NCBI RefSeq assembly: GCF_000715075.1
Contig: NC_134097.1
Location: 130,012,997-130,076,996 of the forward strand
Source: Nicotiana tabacum
Taxonomy: Eukaryota > Streptophyta > Magnoliopsida > Solanales > Solanaceae
Reading direction: 5' to 3'
Length of the DNA stretch: 64,000 nt
Made by a program: the position numbers and the translations under genes. Below the pieces are notes generated by a model. It was not told where the DNA came from. It worked only from the letters and a program-made list of their open reading frames with translations, and ran no database searches. Below are positions 18,156 through 28,349 of the stretch, one piece after another. Numbering within the stretch: the first letter of the stretch is position 1; each line of letters opens with the position of its first letter.

Positions 18156-21142
18156 GAAAGTTCAAAAGCCTGGAGCAATCCTTCAGAAACTTGCACGGGC
18201 TAGGCAATCAAGTCAGCGTGGCATACAAAGATCTGTGCCCTTTCCCAGATGTCCAACTCCCGGCTGGGTTCAAGATGCCCAAGTTTGATTTATATGAAGG
18301 GCACGGTGATCCCATGGCACATTTGCGGGGATTCTGTAGCAAAATGAGAGGGGCAGGAGGCAAGGATGAGCTTTTGATAGCTTACTTCGGCCAAAGTCTG
18401 AGCGGATCTGCACTGGAATGGTATACCAGGCAGGATTTCAGCAGGTGGTACACGTGGGATGATCTGGCACAGGCTTTTGCAGGTCATTTCCAGTACAATC
18501 TAGAGATAGTCCCCGACCGTCTCACATTATTGAGAACTGGGAAGAAACCCGGGGAAAGTTTTCGCGAGTTCGGATTCCGCTGGAGAGAACAAGCAGCTAG
18601 AGTCGATCCTCCCATGAGAGAGGGAGAAATGGTAGACTACTTTTTGCAGACATTGGATCCAACCTACTTTGGTCACTTGGTGACAACGGTTGGAAAATCT
18701 TTCAACGAGGTGGTCAAAATAGGGGTCATGATAGAAGAAGGTTTGAGGTCGGACAAGATCTTAAACTATTCGGCACTTAAGGCCACAACCCAGGCTATTC
18801 AAAGCGGCACGGGAGGTGCGCTAAGAAGAAAGAAAGAAGAGGTTGCCACGATCGAGGCAGGCAGTTGGTCCAGGGCTGGCAGGCCGCACTACAACCAACC
18901 CAGGCCTCACAGGTCAAACTACCCATACAACCCACCACAAAATTTCTATCCACCTCGAGAACCGCATTGTTCCGTACACCAAGCCCAGATATACACTCAG
19001 CCTCCGGTTCGCCCACAATGGCGCGCACCGGCTCCCCAGAACATATATGCACCACCACAAAACACTTACCCTCCACCAAGGGCATATAGAAATCCTTCAG
19101 GGGCAGGTTTCCGGGGAAATCCAGATGCCAGAAATGACAGGTTGCGGAAACAAAGAACCTTCACCGAACTGGGAGAAACCTACACCGCTGTGTTCCACAA
19201 GCTGCGGCAATTAGGTTTGGTTAGTCCTGTCCATACTCGGGAACCAAATCCTCCGCCTCAGAATTTGGATCGTTCAATCAGTTGTGAATACTGTTCAGGG
19301 ATGCTCGGGCACGATACCGAGAAGTGTTGGAAGTTAAGGCATGCCATACAGGATCTTATTGACACCAATAAGATCGAGGTCCAGACACCGGAGGCTCCTA
19401 ACATCAACCAAAACCCGCTGCCAGCGCACCACGAAGCTCACATGATTGAGTTGGTGTGTGAGGGAGGTGAATTAAGAAAACCCTCACAAACAGTGATGAT
19501 GATCCAAGCTGCCCCAAAAGAAGTCTTAACCAGTGGAGGAACAAATGTACAGTCGCAGGGAGAAGGCGTCAAGCCGGTAGTAATATGGGGGAAGAACCCG
19601 TCCGCCATAGCAAGCAAACCCGAGCCAAGCAAGTTGGTAATACCAGGGATCCTGCCCACACCGGCGGTCGTGTTGAAAGGGGTATGTAGAGAACGGGTAA
19701 CCATAAAGCCGGTGGTCCAACTGCCTATGCTTGACAGCAGGGCTGTGCCCTGGAAATATGAAAAAGCAGTGGTGACGTACCAAGGAAAACAGGTGGAAGA
19801 AGTCAGTTGTGAAGCGCAAGGGCTGACCCGATCAGGTCGATGTTTTGTTCCGGTGGAGTTAAGAAAAACCAACCCAGTGGCAACCAAGAAGCCAGTGTCA
19901 GAGGAAGAGGCTGAAGACTTCCTAAGGAAGATGAAAGTACAAGACTATTCTGTGGTTGAGCAGCTGAGAAAAACGCCTGCCCAGATCTCACTATTGTCAT
20001 TACTCCTCCATTCCGAGGAACATCGCAGGGCCCTGTTAAAGATACTGAACGAGGCCCATGTACCCAGTGAGATTTCCGTAAACCACCTGGAAACCATTGC
20101 CAGCAAGATTTTCGAGGTGAACAGGGTAACATTCTCAGATGATGACCTGCCGATGGAAGGTACGGAGCATAACAAAGCTCTATATCTAGCTGTCAAATGT
20201 GAAGACTCGGTGGTAACTCGAGTATTGGTGGATAATGGCTCAAGCGCCAATATTTGTCCATTATCCACCCTGGACCAGTTAAAGATTGACCGTGGAAGAA
20301 TCCGGGAGAATAGCATCTGTGTCCGAGGGTTTGACGGAAACGGAACAGCCACTGTGGGGGATGTTGTACTTGAACTAACCATTGGCCCGGTCCTGTTTAC
20401 CATGGAATTCCAGGTGTTGGACGCCACGGTATCTTACAACTTGTTGTTAGGACGACCTTGGATTCATGCAGCTAAAGCGGTGCCTTCCACCCTACATCAG
20501 ACAGTGAAGTTCGAGTGGGAAAGACAAGAGGTCGTGTTGCACGGCGAGGATACGACATGCACCATGGGCGGAACCATTGTGCCTTTCATAGAGACCACTG
20601 ATGACAAGGGTCCCTGGGTCTACCAGATTCTCGATACAGGGTCGGCCAACAAAATTTCTGAAGGAGAAATCATCCCGCACCCTAGGGTGACTGCCGCAAC
20701 AGTAATGATGGTATCAGAAATGCTGGGTAATGGGTTTGTGCCGGGAAAAGGCCTGGGAGTTGAACTTCAAGGGATAGTCCAACCTGTCTCCCTTCCTAAG
20801 AATCTGGAAACTTTCGGGTTGGGGTTCAAACCAACCGCAGCAGACAGGAAGCAAGCGCGAAAAATGAAGAAGAGGGTCTGGTTTCTGCCTAAACCAGTGC
20901 CACGCCTCTCAAGGTCTTTTGTTAAAGCTAGTGCCAAGGGGTCAGCGATCCCAAAGATTCGAGGACCTTTGATCGGCATAAGTGAAGACCTGAATCAGAG
21001 TTTTGAGAGACTATTCGCGGATGTCAGTATGGTGGAAGCTGGAGAGGGTTCCAGCAGAGCAGAGATACAATTTGTGGGGCCTGAGGCCAAGACCAACAAT
21101 TGGACGGTTACTCCTCTCCCTGTCCGAGGGGAGTCTTGGTAG
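18095..21142 (+). CDS. gag-pro: Ogre gag-protease, unit 1
   Basis: The frame is open for 1015 codons from a TTG with no ATG near its start, consistent with loss of the upstream part by frameshift. Gag core at residues about 60-200 (GDPMAHLRGF, SGSALEWYTRQ, WDDLAQAFAGHFQYN, GESFREFGFRWRE). A Pro/Tyr-rich linker follows. The knuckle CEYCSGMLGHDTEKC near 397-411 has CX2CX5HX4C spacing, one residue longer than usual. The aspartic protease has VDNGSS near 712-716 (D-N-G rather than D-S/T-G, also seen in element C) and LLGRPWIHAAKAV. A G-patch-like segment (GNGFVPGKGLGVELQG) lies near 880-895. The stop at 21140-21142 lies inside the predicted intron. Confidence 0.87.
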   Translation: MEVPAEDEKPVKAPEQDEVLRKFKSLEQSFRNLHGLGNQVSVAYKDLCPFPDVQLPAGFKMPKFDLYEGHGDPMAHLRGFCSKMRGAGGKDELLIAYFGQSLSGSALEWYTRQDFSRWYTWDDLAQAFAGHFQYNLEIVPDRLTLLRTGKKPGESFREFGFRWREQAARVDPPMREGEMVDYFLQTLDPTYFGHLVTTVGKSFNEVVKIGVMIEEGLRSDKILNYSALKATTQAIQSGTGGALRRKKEEVATIEAGSWSRAGRPHYNQPRPHRSNYPYNPPQNFYPPREPHCSVHQAQIYTQPPVRPQWRAPAPQNIYAPPQNTYPPPRAYRNPSGAGFRGNPDARNDRLRKQRTFTELGETYTAVFHKLRQLGLVSPVHTREPNPPPQNLDRSISCEYCSGMLGHDTEKCWKLRHAIQDLIDTNKIEVQTPEAPNINQNPLPAHHEAHMIELVCEGGELRKPSQTVMMIQAAPKEVLTSGGTNVQSQGEGVKPVVIWGKNPSAIASKPEPSKLVIPGILPTPAVVLKGVCRERVTIKPVVQLPMLDSRAVPWKYEKAVVTYQGKQVEEVSCEAQGLTRSGRCFVPVELRKTNPVATKKPVSEEEAEDFLRKMKVQDYSVVEQLRKTPAQISLLSLLLHSEEHRRALLKILNEAHVPSEISVNHLETIASKIFEVNRVTFSDDDLPMEGTEHNKALYLAVKCEDSVVTRVLVDNGSSANICPLSTLDQLKIDRGRIRENSICVRGFDGNGTATVGDVVLELTIGPVLFTMEFQVLDATVSYNLLLGRPWIHAAKAVPSTLHQTVKFEWERQEVVLHGEDTTCTMGGTIVPFIETTDDKGPWVYQILDTGSANKISEGEIIPHPRVTAATVMMVSEMLGNGFVPGKGLGVELQGIVQPVSLPKNLETFGLGFKPTAADRKQARKMKKRVWFLPKPVPRLSRSFVKASAKGSAIPKIRGPLIGISEDLNQSFERLFADVSMVEAGEGSSRAEIQFVGPEAKTNNWTVTPLPVRGESW

Positions 21143-21320
21143 TAGGCTTTGATTAATGTTTTGTTTGTTTGTTTGTTTGATCGGATTATTCAAGGGTGTA
21201 ATCCCAATTTTACTTTCGTTTTGTAAAAGTGTGAACCCTTTTTATCCTGCAAATTTAATAAAGTTCTTTTCTTTTGTCCCGTTTTTAATTTCTTGTTTTG
21301 TTCTTTTTCTTTCTGAACAG
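21139..21320 (+). other. Predicted intron between protease and RT, unit 1
   Basis: The donor is GTAGTA at 21139 or GTAGGC at 21142 (both the same phase), and the acceptor is CTTTCTGAACAG ending at 21320. Splicing removes the gag-pro stop and joins the frames in register. An intron at this place is an established Ogre feature. The 182-nt body is T-rich. Confidence 0.65.
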
Positions 21321-24300
21321 TTTTCTTTTTACTGGTCCTAATGACATGGCATGCACAGCGGATCTTCGACCTAGTCTAAATAATCAATCTGAATCTGACT
21401 CAATGATGCAAGAGGTCGTTTGTGATAATGAACCCGAAGGTGACGAAGGGGAAGCCTTCGAAGAAATAAACCGAGAACTGTGCCAATTTGAAGAGAAACC
21501 CAAGCCTAACCTAAATGACACTGAGGCTGTGAACCTAGGAGACGCTGATAACATCCAAGAGACCAAAATTAGCATCCACATTGAGCCGAATGTCAAAGCA
21601 GAATTGATCGAAACTCTCAGGGAATTCAAAGATGTTTTTGCATGGTCATATGATGATATGCCTGGATTGAGCACCGATTTAGTGGTTCACAAATTGCCCA
21701 CTGACCCGGCATACCCTTCGGTCAAGCAAAAACTAAGGAAATTTAAAACAGAAATGAGTGTAAAGATCAAAGAAGAAGTGATTAAGCAGTTGCAATCGAA
21801 GGTCATTCGGGTCACTCGGTATCCCGAGTGGCTGGCCAATGTGGTACCAGTCCCAAAGAAGGATGGAAAAATCAGGGTGTGCGTCGACTACCGCAACCTC
21901 AACAAAGCAAGTCCCAAGGACAATTTCCCGTTACCCAACATTCATATCCTGATCGATAATTGTGCTGGGCGCGAGATCGGATCCTTTGTGGATTGCTATG
22001 CGGGTTATCATCAGATCCTAATGGACGAAGAGGATGCTGAGAAGACAGCGTTTATTACGCCATGGGGAACCTACTGCTATCGGGTAATGCCGTTCGGATT
22101 AAAGAACGCAGGAGCAACGTACATGCGAGCAATGACTGCTGTGTTCCATGACATGATACACAAAGAAATAGAAGTGTACGTCGATGATGTGATCATCAAA
22201 TCTTGGCGTCAGGAGGACCATGTGGCATACCTAAGGAGATTTTTCCAAAGACTCCGGAGGTATGATATCAAGCTTAACCCGGCCAAATGCGCATTCGGGG
22301 TTCCATCAGGAAAGTTGCTAGGATTCATCGTCAGTCGACGGGGGATTGAGTTAGACCCATCCAAAATTGAATCCATCCGAGACTTGCCACCGCCAAGGAA
22401 CAAAACAGAGGTAATGAGTTTGCTGGGTAGACTCAACTACATCAGCAGGTTCATCGCTCAACTCACAGCAACTTGTGAGCCCATATTTCGGCTACTGAGA
22501 AAGGATGCTGCAGTAGGTTGGACAGCAGAGTGTCAGGAGGCCTTCGACCAAATCAAAGGGTATCTGTCTAATCCACCCGTATTGGTCCCACCTAAGCCCG
22601 GGAAACCCCTAATCCTTTACCTGACGGTCTTGGAAAATTCATTTAGTTGTGTATTGGGGCAACATGATGACACAGGGAGGAAGGAGCAGGCCATCTACTA
22701 TCTTAGCAAGAAATTCACAGTGCATGAGGTCAAGTACACTCAACTCGAGAAAACATGTTGCGCCCTAACTTGGGTAGCTCAGAAGTTGAAGCACTACCTG
22801 TCTTCATACACTACTTATCTCATATCCCGTGTGGACCCGTTGAAGTATATCTTTCAGAAACCTATGCCCACGGGAAGGTTGGCAAAATGGCAAATTCTGC
22901 TCACAGAGTTTGATATCATCTACGTGACAAGGACGGCCATGAAAGCCCAGGCACTGGCAGACCATTTGGCAGAGAATCCCGTCGATGAGAAATACGAGCC
23001 CTTAAGAACGTATTTTCCTGACGAAGAGGTGATGCATACGAATGAGTTGGAAATACCCGAGGAACCGGGTTGGAAGCTTTTCTTCGATGGAACGGCAAAC
23101 GCAAAAGGGGTTGGAATAGGAGCAGTACTCATTTCTGAAACAGGACGGCATTATCCTGTTACGGCTCAACTACGCTTCTATTGCACCAACAATATGGCCG
23201 AATATGAAGCTTGCATTCTGGGTCTGCGCTTGGCTGCTGACATGGGTGTCCAAGACGTCTTGGTCTTGGGAGACTCGGACCTCTTGGTACATCAAATTCA
23301 GGGTGAATGGGAAACACGAGATCTAAAGCTCATACCATACCGACAATGCTTGCATGATCTGAGCAAGAAATTTCGATCGGTAAAGTTCAAACATATCCCG
23401 AGAGTTCACAATGAGGTTGCGTATGCCTTAGCCACCTTGGCATCAATGCTGCACCACCCTGACAAAATGTATGTTGATCCTCTACACATCCAGGTCCGTG
23501 ATCAGCACGCCTACTGCAATGCCATAGAAGAAGAAGCGGATGGCGAACCCTGGTTTCATGATATCAAAGAATACCTTAGGATGGGGATATATCCAGAACA
23601 TGCTTTTGGGGACCAAAAAAGAGCCCTTCGGCGTTTGTCGAATGGTTTCTTCCTCAGTGGAGGAGTATTGTACAAAAGAACCCCGGATTTGGGATTGTTG
23701 AGATGCATAGATGTCGGGCAGGCAACGACGGTTATGGCGGAAGTACATGCCGGAGTTTGTGGGCCACACATGAGCGGATATATATTGGCAAGAAAGATCC
23801 TTCGAACAGGGTGTTATTGGCTAACCATGGAACACGACTGTATCACTTTCGTAAGGAAATGCCATCAGTGCCAGATACATGGAGATTTGATTCGTTCTCC
23901 GCCAACAAAGTTACATACGATGTCAGCACCCTGGCCGTTTGTAGCATGGGGCATGGATGTCATTGGGCCCATCGAGCCAGCAGCGTCCAACGGTCATAGG
24001 TTCATTCTAGTGACCATTGATTACTTCACCAAATGGGTTGAGGCTAAAACCTTCAAATCAGTAACTAAGAAAGCAGTGGTGGACTTTGTTCACTCCCATA
24101 TCATCTGCAGATTTGGGATCCCAAAAGTGATCATCACAGATAACGGTGCGAATCTTAATAGCAGCCTGATGAAAGAGGTATGCCAACAATTCAAGATTAC
24201 ACACCGCAATTCCACCCCATATCGTCCTAAGGCAAATGGAGCAGTCGAAGCAGCCAATAAGAATATCAAGAAGATACTGCGAAAAATGGTGGAAGGGTCC

Positions 24301-24798
24301 AGACAGTGGCACGAGAAATTGCCCTTTGCTTTGTTGGGTTACCGCACTACCGTCCGGACTTCCATAGGCACAACTCCTTATTTGTTGGTGTATGGAACTG
24401 AGGCCGTGATCCCAGCGGAGGTCGAAATTCCGTCCCTCCGAATTGTCGCTGAAGCCGGGATTGATGATGATGAATGGGTAAAAGCTCGATTGGAACAGTT
24501 GAGCCTGATAGATGAGAAAAGATTGGCAGCAGTGTGCCATGGTCAACTGTATCAGAAGAGAATGGCAAGAGCATATAACAAGAAGGTGCGCCCCAGGAAG
24601 TTTGAGGTAGGGCAGCAGGTGTTAAAGAAGATCCTCCCACATCAGGTCGAAGCAAAAGGCAAATTCGCCCCAAATTGGCAAGGGCCTTATATCGTGACCA
24701 GAGTATTGTCCAACGGCGCTCTGTGTTTGACAGATATCGAGGGTAGATGTGTCGACATGGCTATCAATTCAGATGCAGTCAAGAGATATTATGCGTAA
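21321..24798 (+). CDS. pol: Ogre pol: RT, dual RNase H, integrase, unit 1
   Basis: The frame is open from 21298, where it begins with TTG; I start it at the predicted exon. Numbering from 21298: RT has RVCVDYRNLNKASPKDNFPLP and YVDD at 294-297. The first RNase H lacks its catalytic residues (LYLTVLENS where DAS is expected), as in Tat elements. A second, archaeal-type RNase H has FFDGT (D597), MAEYEA and GDSDLL, but its last Asp is Tyr (residue 709, TAT at 23422-23424), so it is probably inactive. Integrase has an HHCC finger and D887, D948, E984 (D,D-35-E), then NWQGPYIV. The stop is at 24796-24798. Confidence 0.9.
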
Positions 24799-25022
24799 TA
24801 TCTTTAATTATGGCAATTTTTGGTTTATTTGTTTGTATTTGGCATTTGATGGATAATGAGATGACGGAGGCAATTCTTTCTTCTATCCAAACACTGTTTA
24901 ACCCTTGCTTCCCCCTTTGAGCCTTAAGTAATTCTTTCATACCCCTCTTTTGGAATCACTAATGGAAAGGACATGAAAAAAAAAAAAGAAGAAAAAGAAG
25001 ATAAAATCATAAGAAATACAAA

Positions 25023-25087
25023 ACCGTGGGAACTACGTTTGACCTGATTCCTCAAAGAGGATACGTAGGCGCCTCACGGCTCGGTCA
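25023..25087 (+). repeat. CTACR structured motif, unit 1 copy 4
   Basis: CTACG/CGTAG stem; hairpins TCCTC-AAA-GAGGA and GCC-TCAC-GGC; ACCG/CGGT as outer closure. It lies just after pol. Confidence 0.72.
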
Positions 25088-25367
25088 TAGTATGCATCAT
25101 AGGGGATATCCGATGCATAATGTACATAGTGTGCGTAATAGGAACAGCGTGCGTAACGCACATAGCGCAACATAAGTATAAATAATAAATTCCCCAAGCA
25201 AGAAAACTGGGGCCGAAGTTATGTTTTAAAATTCCAACAAAGGTTCGATTCCAAAAGTTGTAGCACATCACCCATCAAATTATTTTCATTTCTTTCATAG
25301 CCTTTCTTTAACCCCACACCAAAACCAACATCAACGTCCAAAAGACCTCCCGATCAATGTTCAAGAG

Positions 25368-25514
25368 ATGTCGAGTCAGGCGAATAAGACCGAGAATAAT
25401 ACACCAAGCCCCAGCAAAGAAGAGGATCGTAAGATTGGGAACGAATTGATAGTCAAAGGAATCTCCAGAAAAGAGGGTCGTATCTACAACACCCCGATTC
25501 CTCGAAAGAAATAA
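25368..25514 (+). CDS. Small hydrophilic ORF after pol, unit 1
   Basis: ATG 25368 to TAA 25512-25514, 48 residues beginning MSSQANKTEN, rich in Lys, Glu and Ser. It lies 280 nt after a CTACR motif, a spacing like that before gag. There is no family match I recognise, and it may be chance. Confidence 0.2.
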   Translation: MSSQANKTENNTPSPSKEEDRKIGNELIVKGISRKEGRIYNTPIPRKK

Positions 25515-25696
25515 AATGAGAGAGTCTCATCGGTGAAAACCTTCGCAGGCACCGAGAGGCGATGTAAGATGAGGGATATAAAATGAGAGAGTATTATAGG
25601 TGAAGACCTTCACAGGCACCATAAGGCGCCGGGAGATGAGAGAAAAGAGAGAGTCTCATTAGTGAAAACCCCTCGAAGGGCACTATGAGGCGACGA
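25515..25696 (+). repeat. Structured triplet (about 60-bp units), unit 1
   Basis: Three units each carry GAGAGAGT, then a two-step hairpin: CGGTG-AAAA-CCT-TCGC-AGG-CACCG; AGGTG..CCT-TCAC-AGG..CACC; AGTG-AAAA-CCCT-CGA-AGGG-CACT. Pairing is kept while bases change. Confidence 0.72.
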
Positions 25697-26424
25697 AACA
25701 GATCAGCAAAGCTACCACATTCGCAACAAGATGAACATCCATTTATCATCCCCAGCAAGTCAGACCGTCGGACAAATCGATTGATACAAATAGACTGGGT
25801 CGGGAATCTATGGTGCACGTCATGATCACGGGGACCAGTTGTGTCCTCCAGATAAGTTCTTTGGATTGTCTCCTCCCACAAAATATTGGTTCAGAAAGTT
25901 TTTCTTTTTTCCATGTCTTTATTTCTTTTCCTAAAATGTGTCTTGAAAGGATTTTTCAAAGCTTACTACCAGAAACCAAAGGAGAATTCATCCAATGCAG
26001 GATGATACAAACAGTCTTAAAGGCCGGTCCCAGGCAATGCAGGGATTGTGCCCGGAAATTTTGGAAGAAGTAAGCTCCAAAAGGGAGTGGTTTCGGGAGT
26101 TAGAAGCAGACTCCCACATCATGTGTTTAAAGAGAAAGCAGAAAAGGGGATAAATTGAAAACCAATCCCCAGCAGGCTAGAGACCCCCAACAGGCAACTT
26201 TGCCTGCCAACCAATTATGGGGACAAAGAGCAAGAAAAGGGGAAGAGAGAAAAATTGCTCGCCAGAAAGGCACCCTCTACCACCACGATTAAAACTGACT
26301 AAATCCTTTTGTCTTTTGCAGGAGAGCAAAGAATTGATGACGGCAACAAGATGCAATGCCATGGAAGTTACCAAAAACCGGGGCAGAAAATTTTCTGCCG
26401 ATTGTCGAAAATTTTCTCGGAAGA

Positions 26425-27300
26425 GCGGGAATACATTTTAAGTTCTAGGTCGCCCACCAGTATAATGCGGGAATACTTTTAAGTTCTAGGTCGCCCACCA
26501 GTATAATGCGGGAATACATTTAAGTTCTAGGTCGCCCACCAGTATAATGCGGGAATACTTTTAAGTTCTAGGTCGCCCACCAGTATAATGCGGGAATACA
26601 TTTTAAGTTCTAGGTCGCCCACCAGTATAATGCGGGAATACATTTAAGTTCTAGGTCGCCCACCAGTATAATGCGGGAATACATTTAAGTTCTAGGTCGC
26701 CCACCAGTATAATGCGGGAATACTTTTAAGTTCTAGGTCGCCCACCAGTATAATGCGGGAATACATTTTAAGTTCTAGGTCGCCCACCAGTATAATGCGG
26801 GAATACTTTTAAGTTCTAGGTCGCCCACCAGTATAATGCGGGAATACATTTAAGTTCTAGGTCGCCCACCAGTATAATGCGGGAATACTTTTAAGTTCTA
26901 GGTCGCCCACCAGTATAATGCGGGAATACATTTTAAGTTCTAGGTCGCCCACCAGTATAATGCGGGAATACATTTAAGTTCTAGGTCGCCCACCAGTATA
27001 ATGCGGGAATACATTTAAGTTCTAGGTCGCCCACCAGTATAATGCGGGAATACTTTTAAGTTCTAGGTCGCCCACCAGTATAATGCGGGAATACATTTAA
27101 GTTCTAGGTCGCCCACCAGTATAATGCGGGAATACATTTAAGTTCTAGGTCGCCCACCAGTATAATGCGGGAATACATTTAAGTTCTAGGTCGCCCACCA
27201 GTATAATGCGGGAATACATTTTAAGTTCTAGGTCGCCCACCAGTATAATGCGGGAATACATTTAAGTTCTAGGTCGCCCACCAGTATAATGCGGGAATAC
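26425..27300 (+). repeat. 41-bp tandem array, 21 units, unit 1
   Basis: The unit GCGGGAATAC + (ATTTA, TTTTA or ATTTTA) + AGTTCTAGG + TCGCCCACCAGTATAAT repeats 21 times. Naming the three variants A, B and C, the order is CBABCAAB, CBABCAAB, AAACA, so an 8-unit block was itself duplicated. Hypervariable 3' arrays are known in Ogre-type elements. Confidence 0.95.
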
Positions 27301-27560
27301 TTTTGTTTGAGTCATTGAGGTTTTATTTTAGCAGACGCATTTGCTAACAAAAGTTTTGTTTTACCCGTAGGAGATGCACATCCTAGCCTAGTCTTTAGTT
27401 TACTCATCATTGCATCAGTAGTATAAATGAGTTACAATTTTGCTAACGACTCACGAATCTTCCTAGTACAAACTGGGTTAGGAAATTTTGTTTGTTTTGT
27501 TTGTTTTGATTGTCAGGGACCCGCCTGTAGAATGGAGGGTGTTGCGTGTCAAAGAAAAGA

Positions 27561-27714
27561 AGAAATCAGGCGTCCACCTGGAGAACAAGGACAAAGAAAA
27601 ATAGAAGTCAGGCGTCCACCTGGAGAACAAGGACAAAAGAAAGAAGAAATCAGGCATCCACCTGGAGAACAAGGACAAAAGAAATAGAAATCAGGCACCC
27701 ACCTGGAGAATAAG
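27561..27714 (+). repeat. 42-bp tandem array, 4 units, unit 1
   Basis: Four units with period 42, 42, 41 share CAGGCGTCCACCTGGAGAA and AAGGACAAA. Each contains CAGG-N6-CCTG. The first three are open in one frame because 42 is a multiple of three. Confidence 0.85.
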
Positions 27715-28165
27715 GGAATACAATTGAAGTATTGAAGTCAAAAGCCCGCTCATATGAGAAAGGAGCACACTCATAATCAATAAAGCAGAGGAATACAACA
27801 GGAATCCCCATCAAGAAGCAATAAAAATCCCCAGCATTCACAAAAGGCTGGTCAGAAAAGAGAAAAACAAAAAGGGAGAAAAACACGAAAGTGGAGAGCA
27901 AATGTGGTCTGCTCAAGAACTAGCACCTACAACTAGCAAGTATCAAGGTTCAGATCCAAAGTCTGCGTGAAGCACCATTCAAGACTCAAGACCAAGCTTC
28001 AGAAGACTTAAGAGATAGGAATCCTTGTAACTAGTAGCTGATAGGCTTAGTTAGTCTTTTTCAGTTTTCATTTTTGTTGTAATGACAGGATCGCGGACCG
28101 GAACCTCGACGGAACGGCACCTCGATCGGCTCTTCACCTCGGTACACTTCACTATCTCTCTCATT

Positions 28166-28236
28166 TCCGAACTACACGTGGCCTGATTCCTGTATAACCA
28201 AGGATATGTAGGCAGCTCAGATACCAGGGCTCGGTC
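28166..28236 (+). repeat. CTACR structured motif, unit 1 copy 5
   Basis: Here the conserved stem is CTACA/TGTAG, a double change that keeps the pair. The hairpins are TCCT..AGGA and AGCTC..GGGCT, with CCGA/TCGG as closure. Confidence 0.75.
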
Positions 28237-28336
28237 ACAATCCCTCCCTTTCCTTAAGTGTAGTCCGTCCAAGCAATGGTCGGGTCAAAAACACGTCTGG
28301 TCGTTCTTTGTCGGAAAACTCTTCGTGTTTCCAGTC

Positions 28337-28349
28337 AAAGAGGGGCAGC
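28337..28349 (+). other. Polypurine tract, unit 1
   Basis: AAAGAGGGGCAGC directly precedes the TG of LTR2; it is the plus-strand primer site. Confidence 0.8.

Larger units (their letters stand above)
24799..28349 (+). other. Ogre unit 1 3' non-coding region
   Basis: A 3.5-kb region without a recognisable gene. In order it holds a CTACR motif (25023-25087), a 48-codon ORF (25368-25514), a structured triplet (25515-25696), a 41-bp array (26425-27300), a 42-bp array (27561-27714), a second CTACR motif (28166-28236) and the PPT. Between 25700 and 26420 nothing was recognised. Confidence 0.75.

Noticed and set aside
19438..20427. Long antisense ORFs over gag-pro and pol
   Set aside because: They are mirror frames of conserved coding sequence and show no domain of their own.
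26425..27300. CRISPR-like regular array
   Set aside because: The units are contiguous with no unique spacers and lie inside a plant retroelement.
27427..27687. 86-codon ORF with repeated peptide
   Set aside because: No ATG context or family match, and it is driven by the 42-bp repeat; kept only as an observation.
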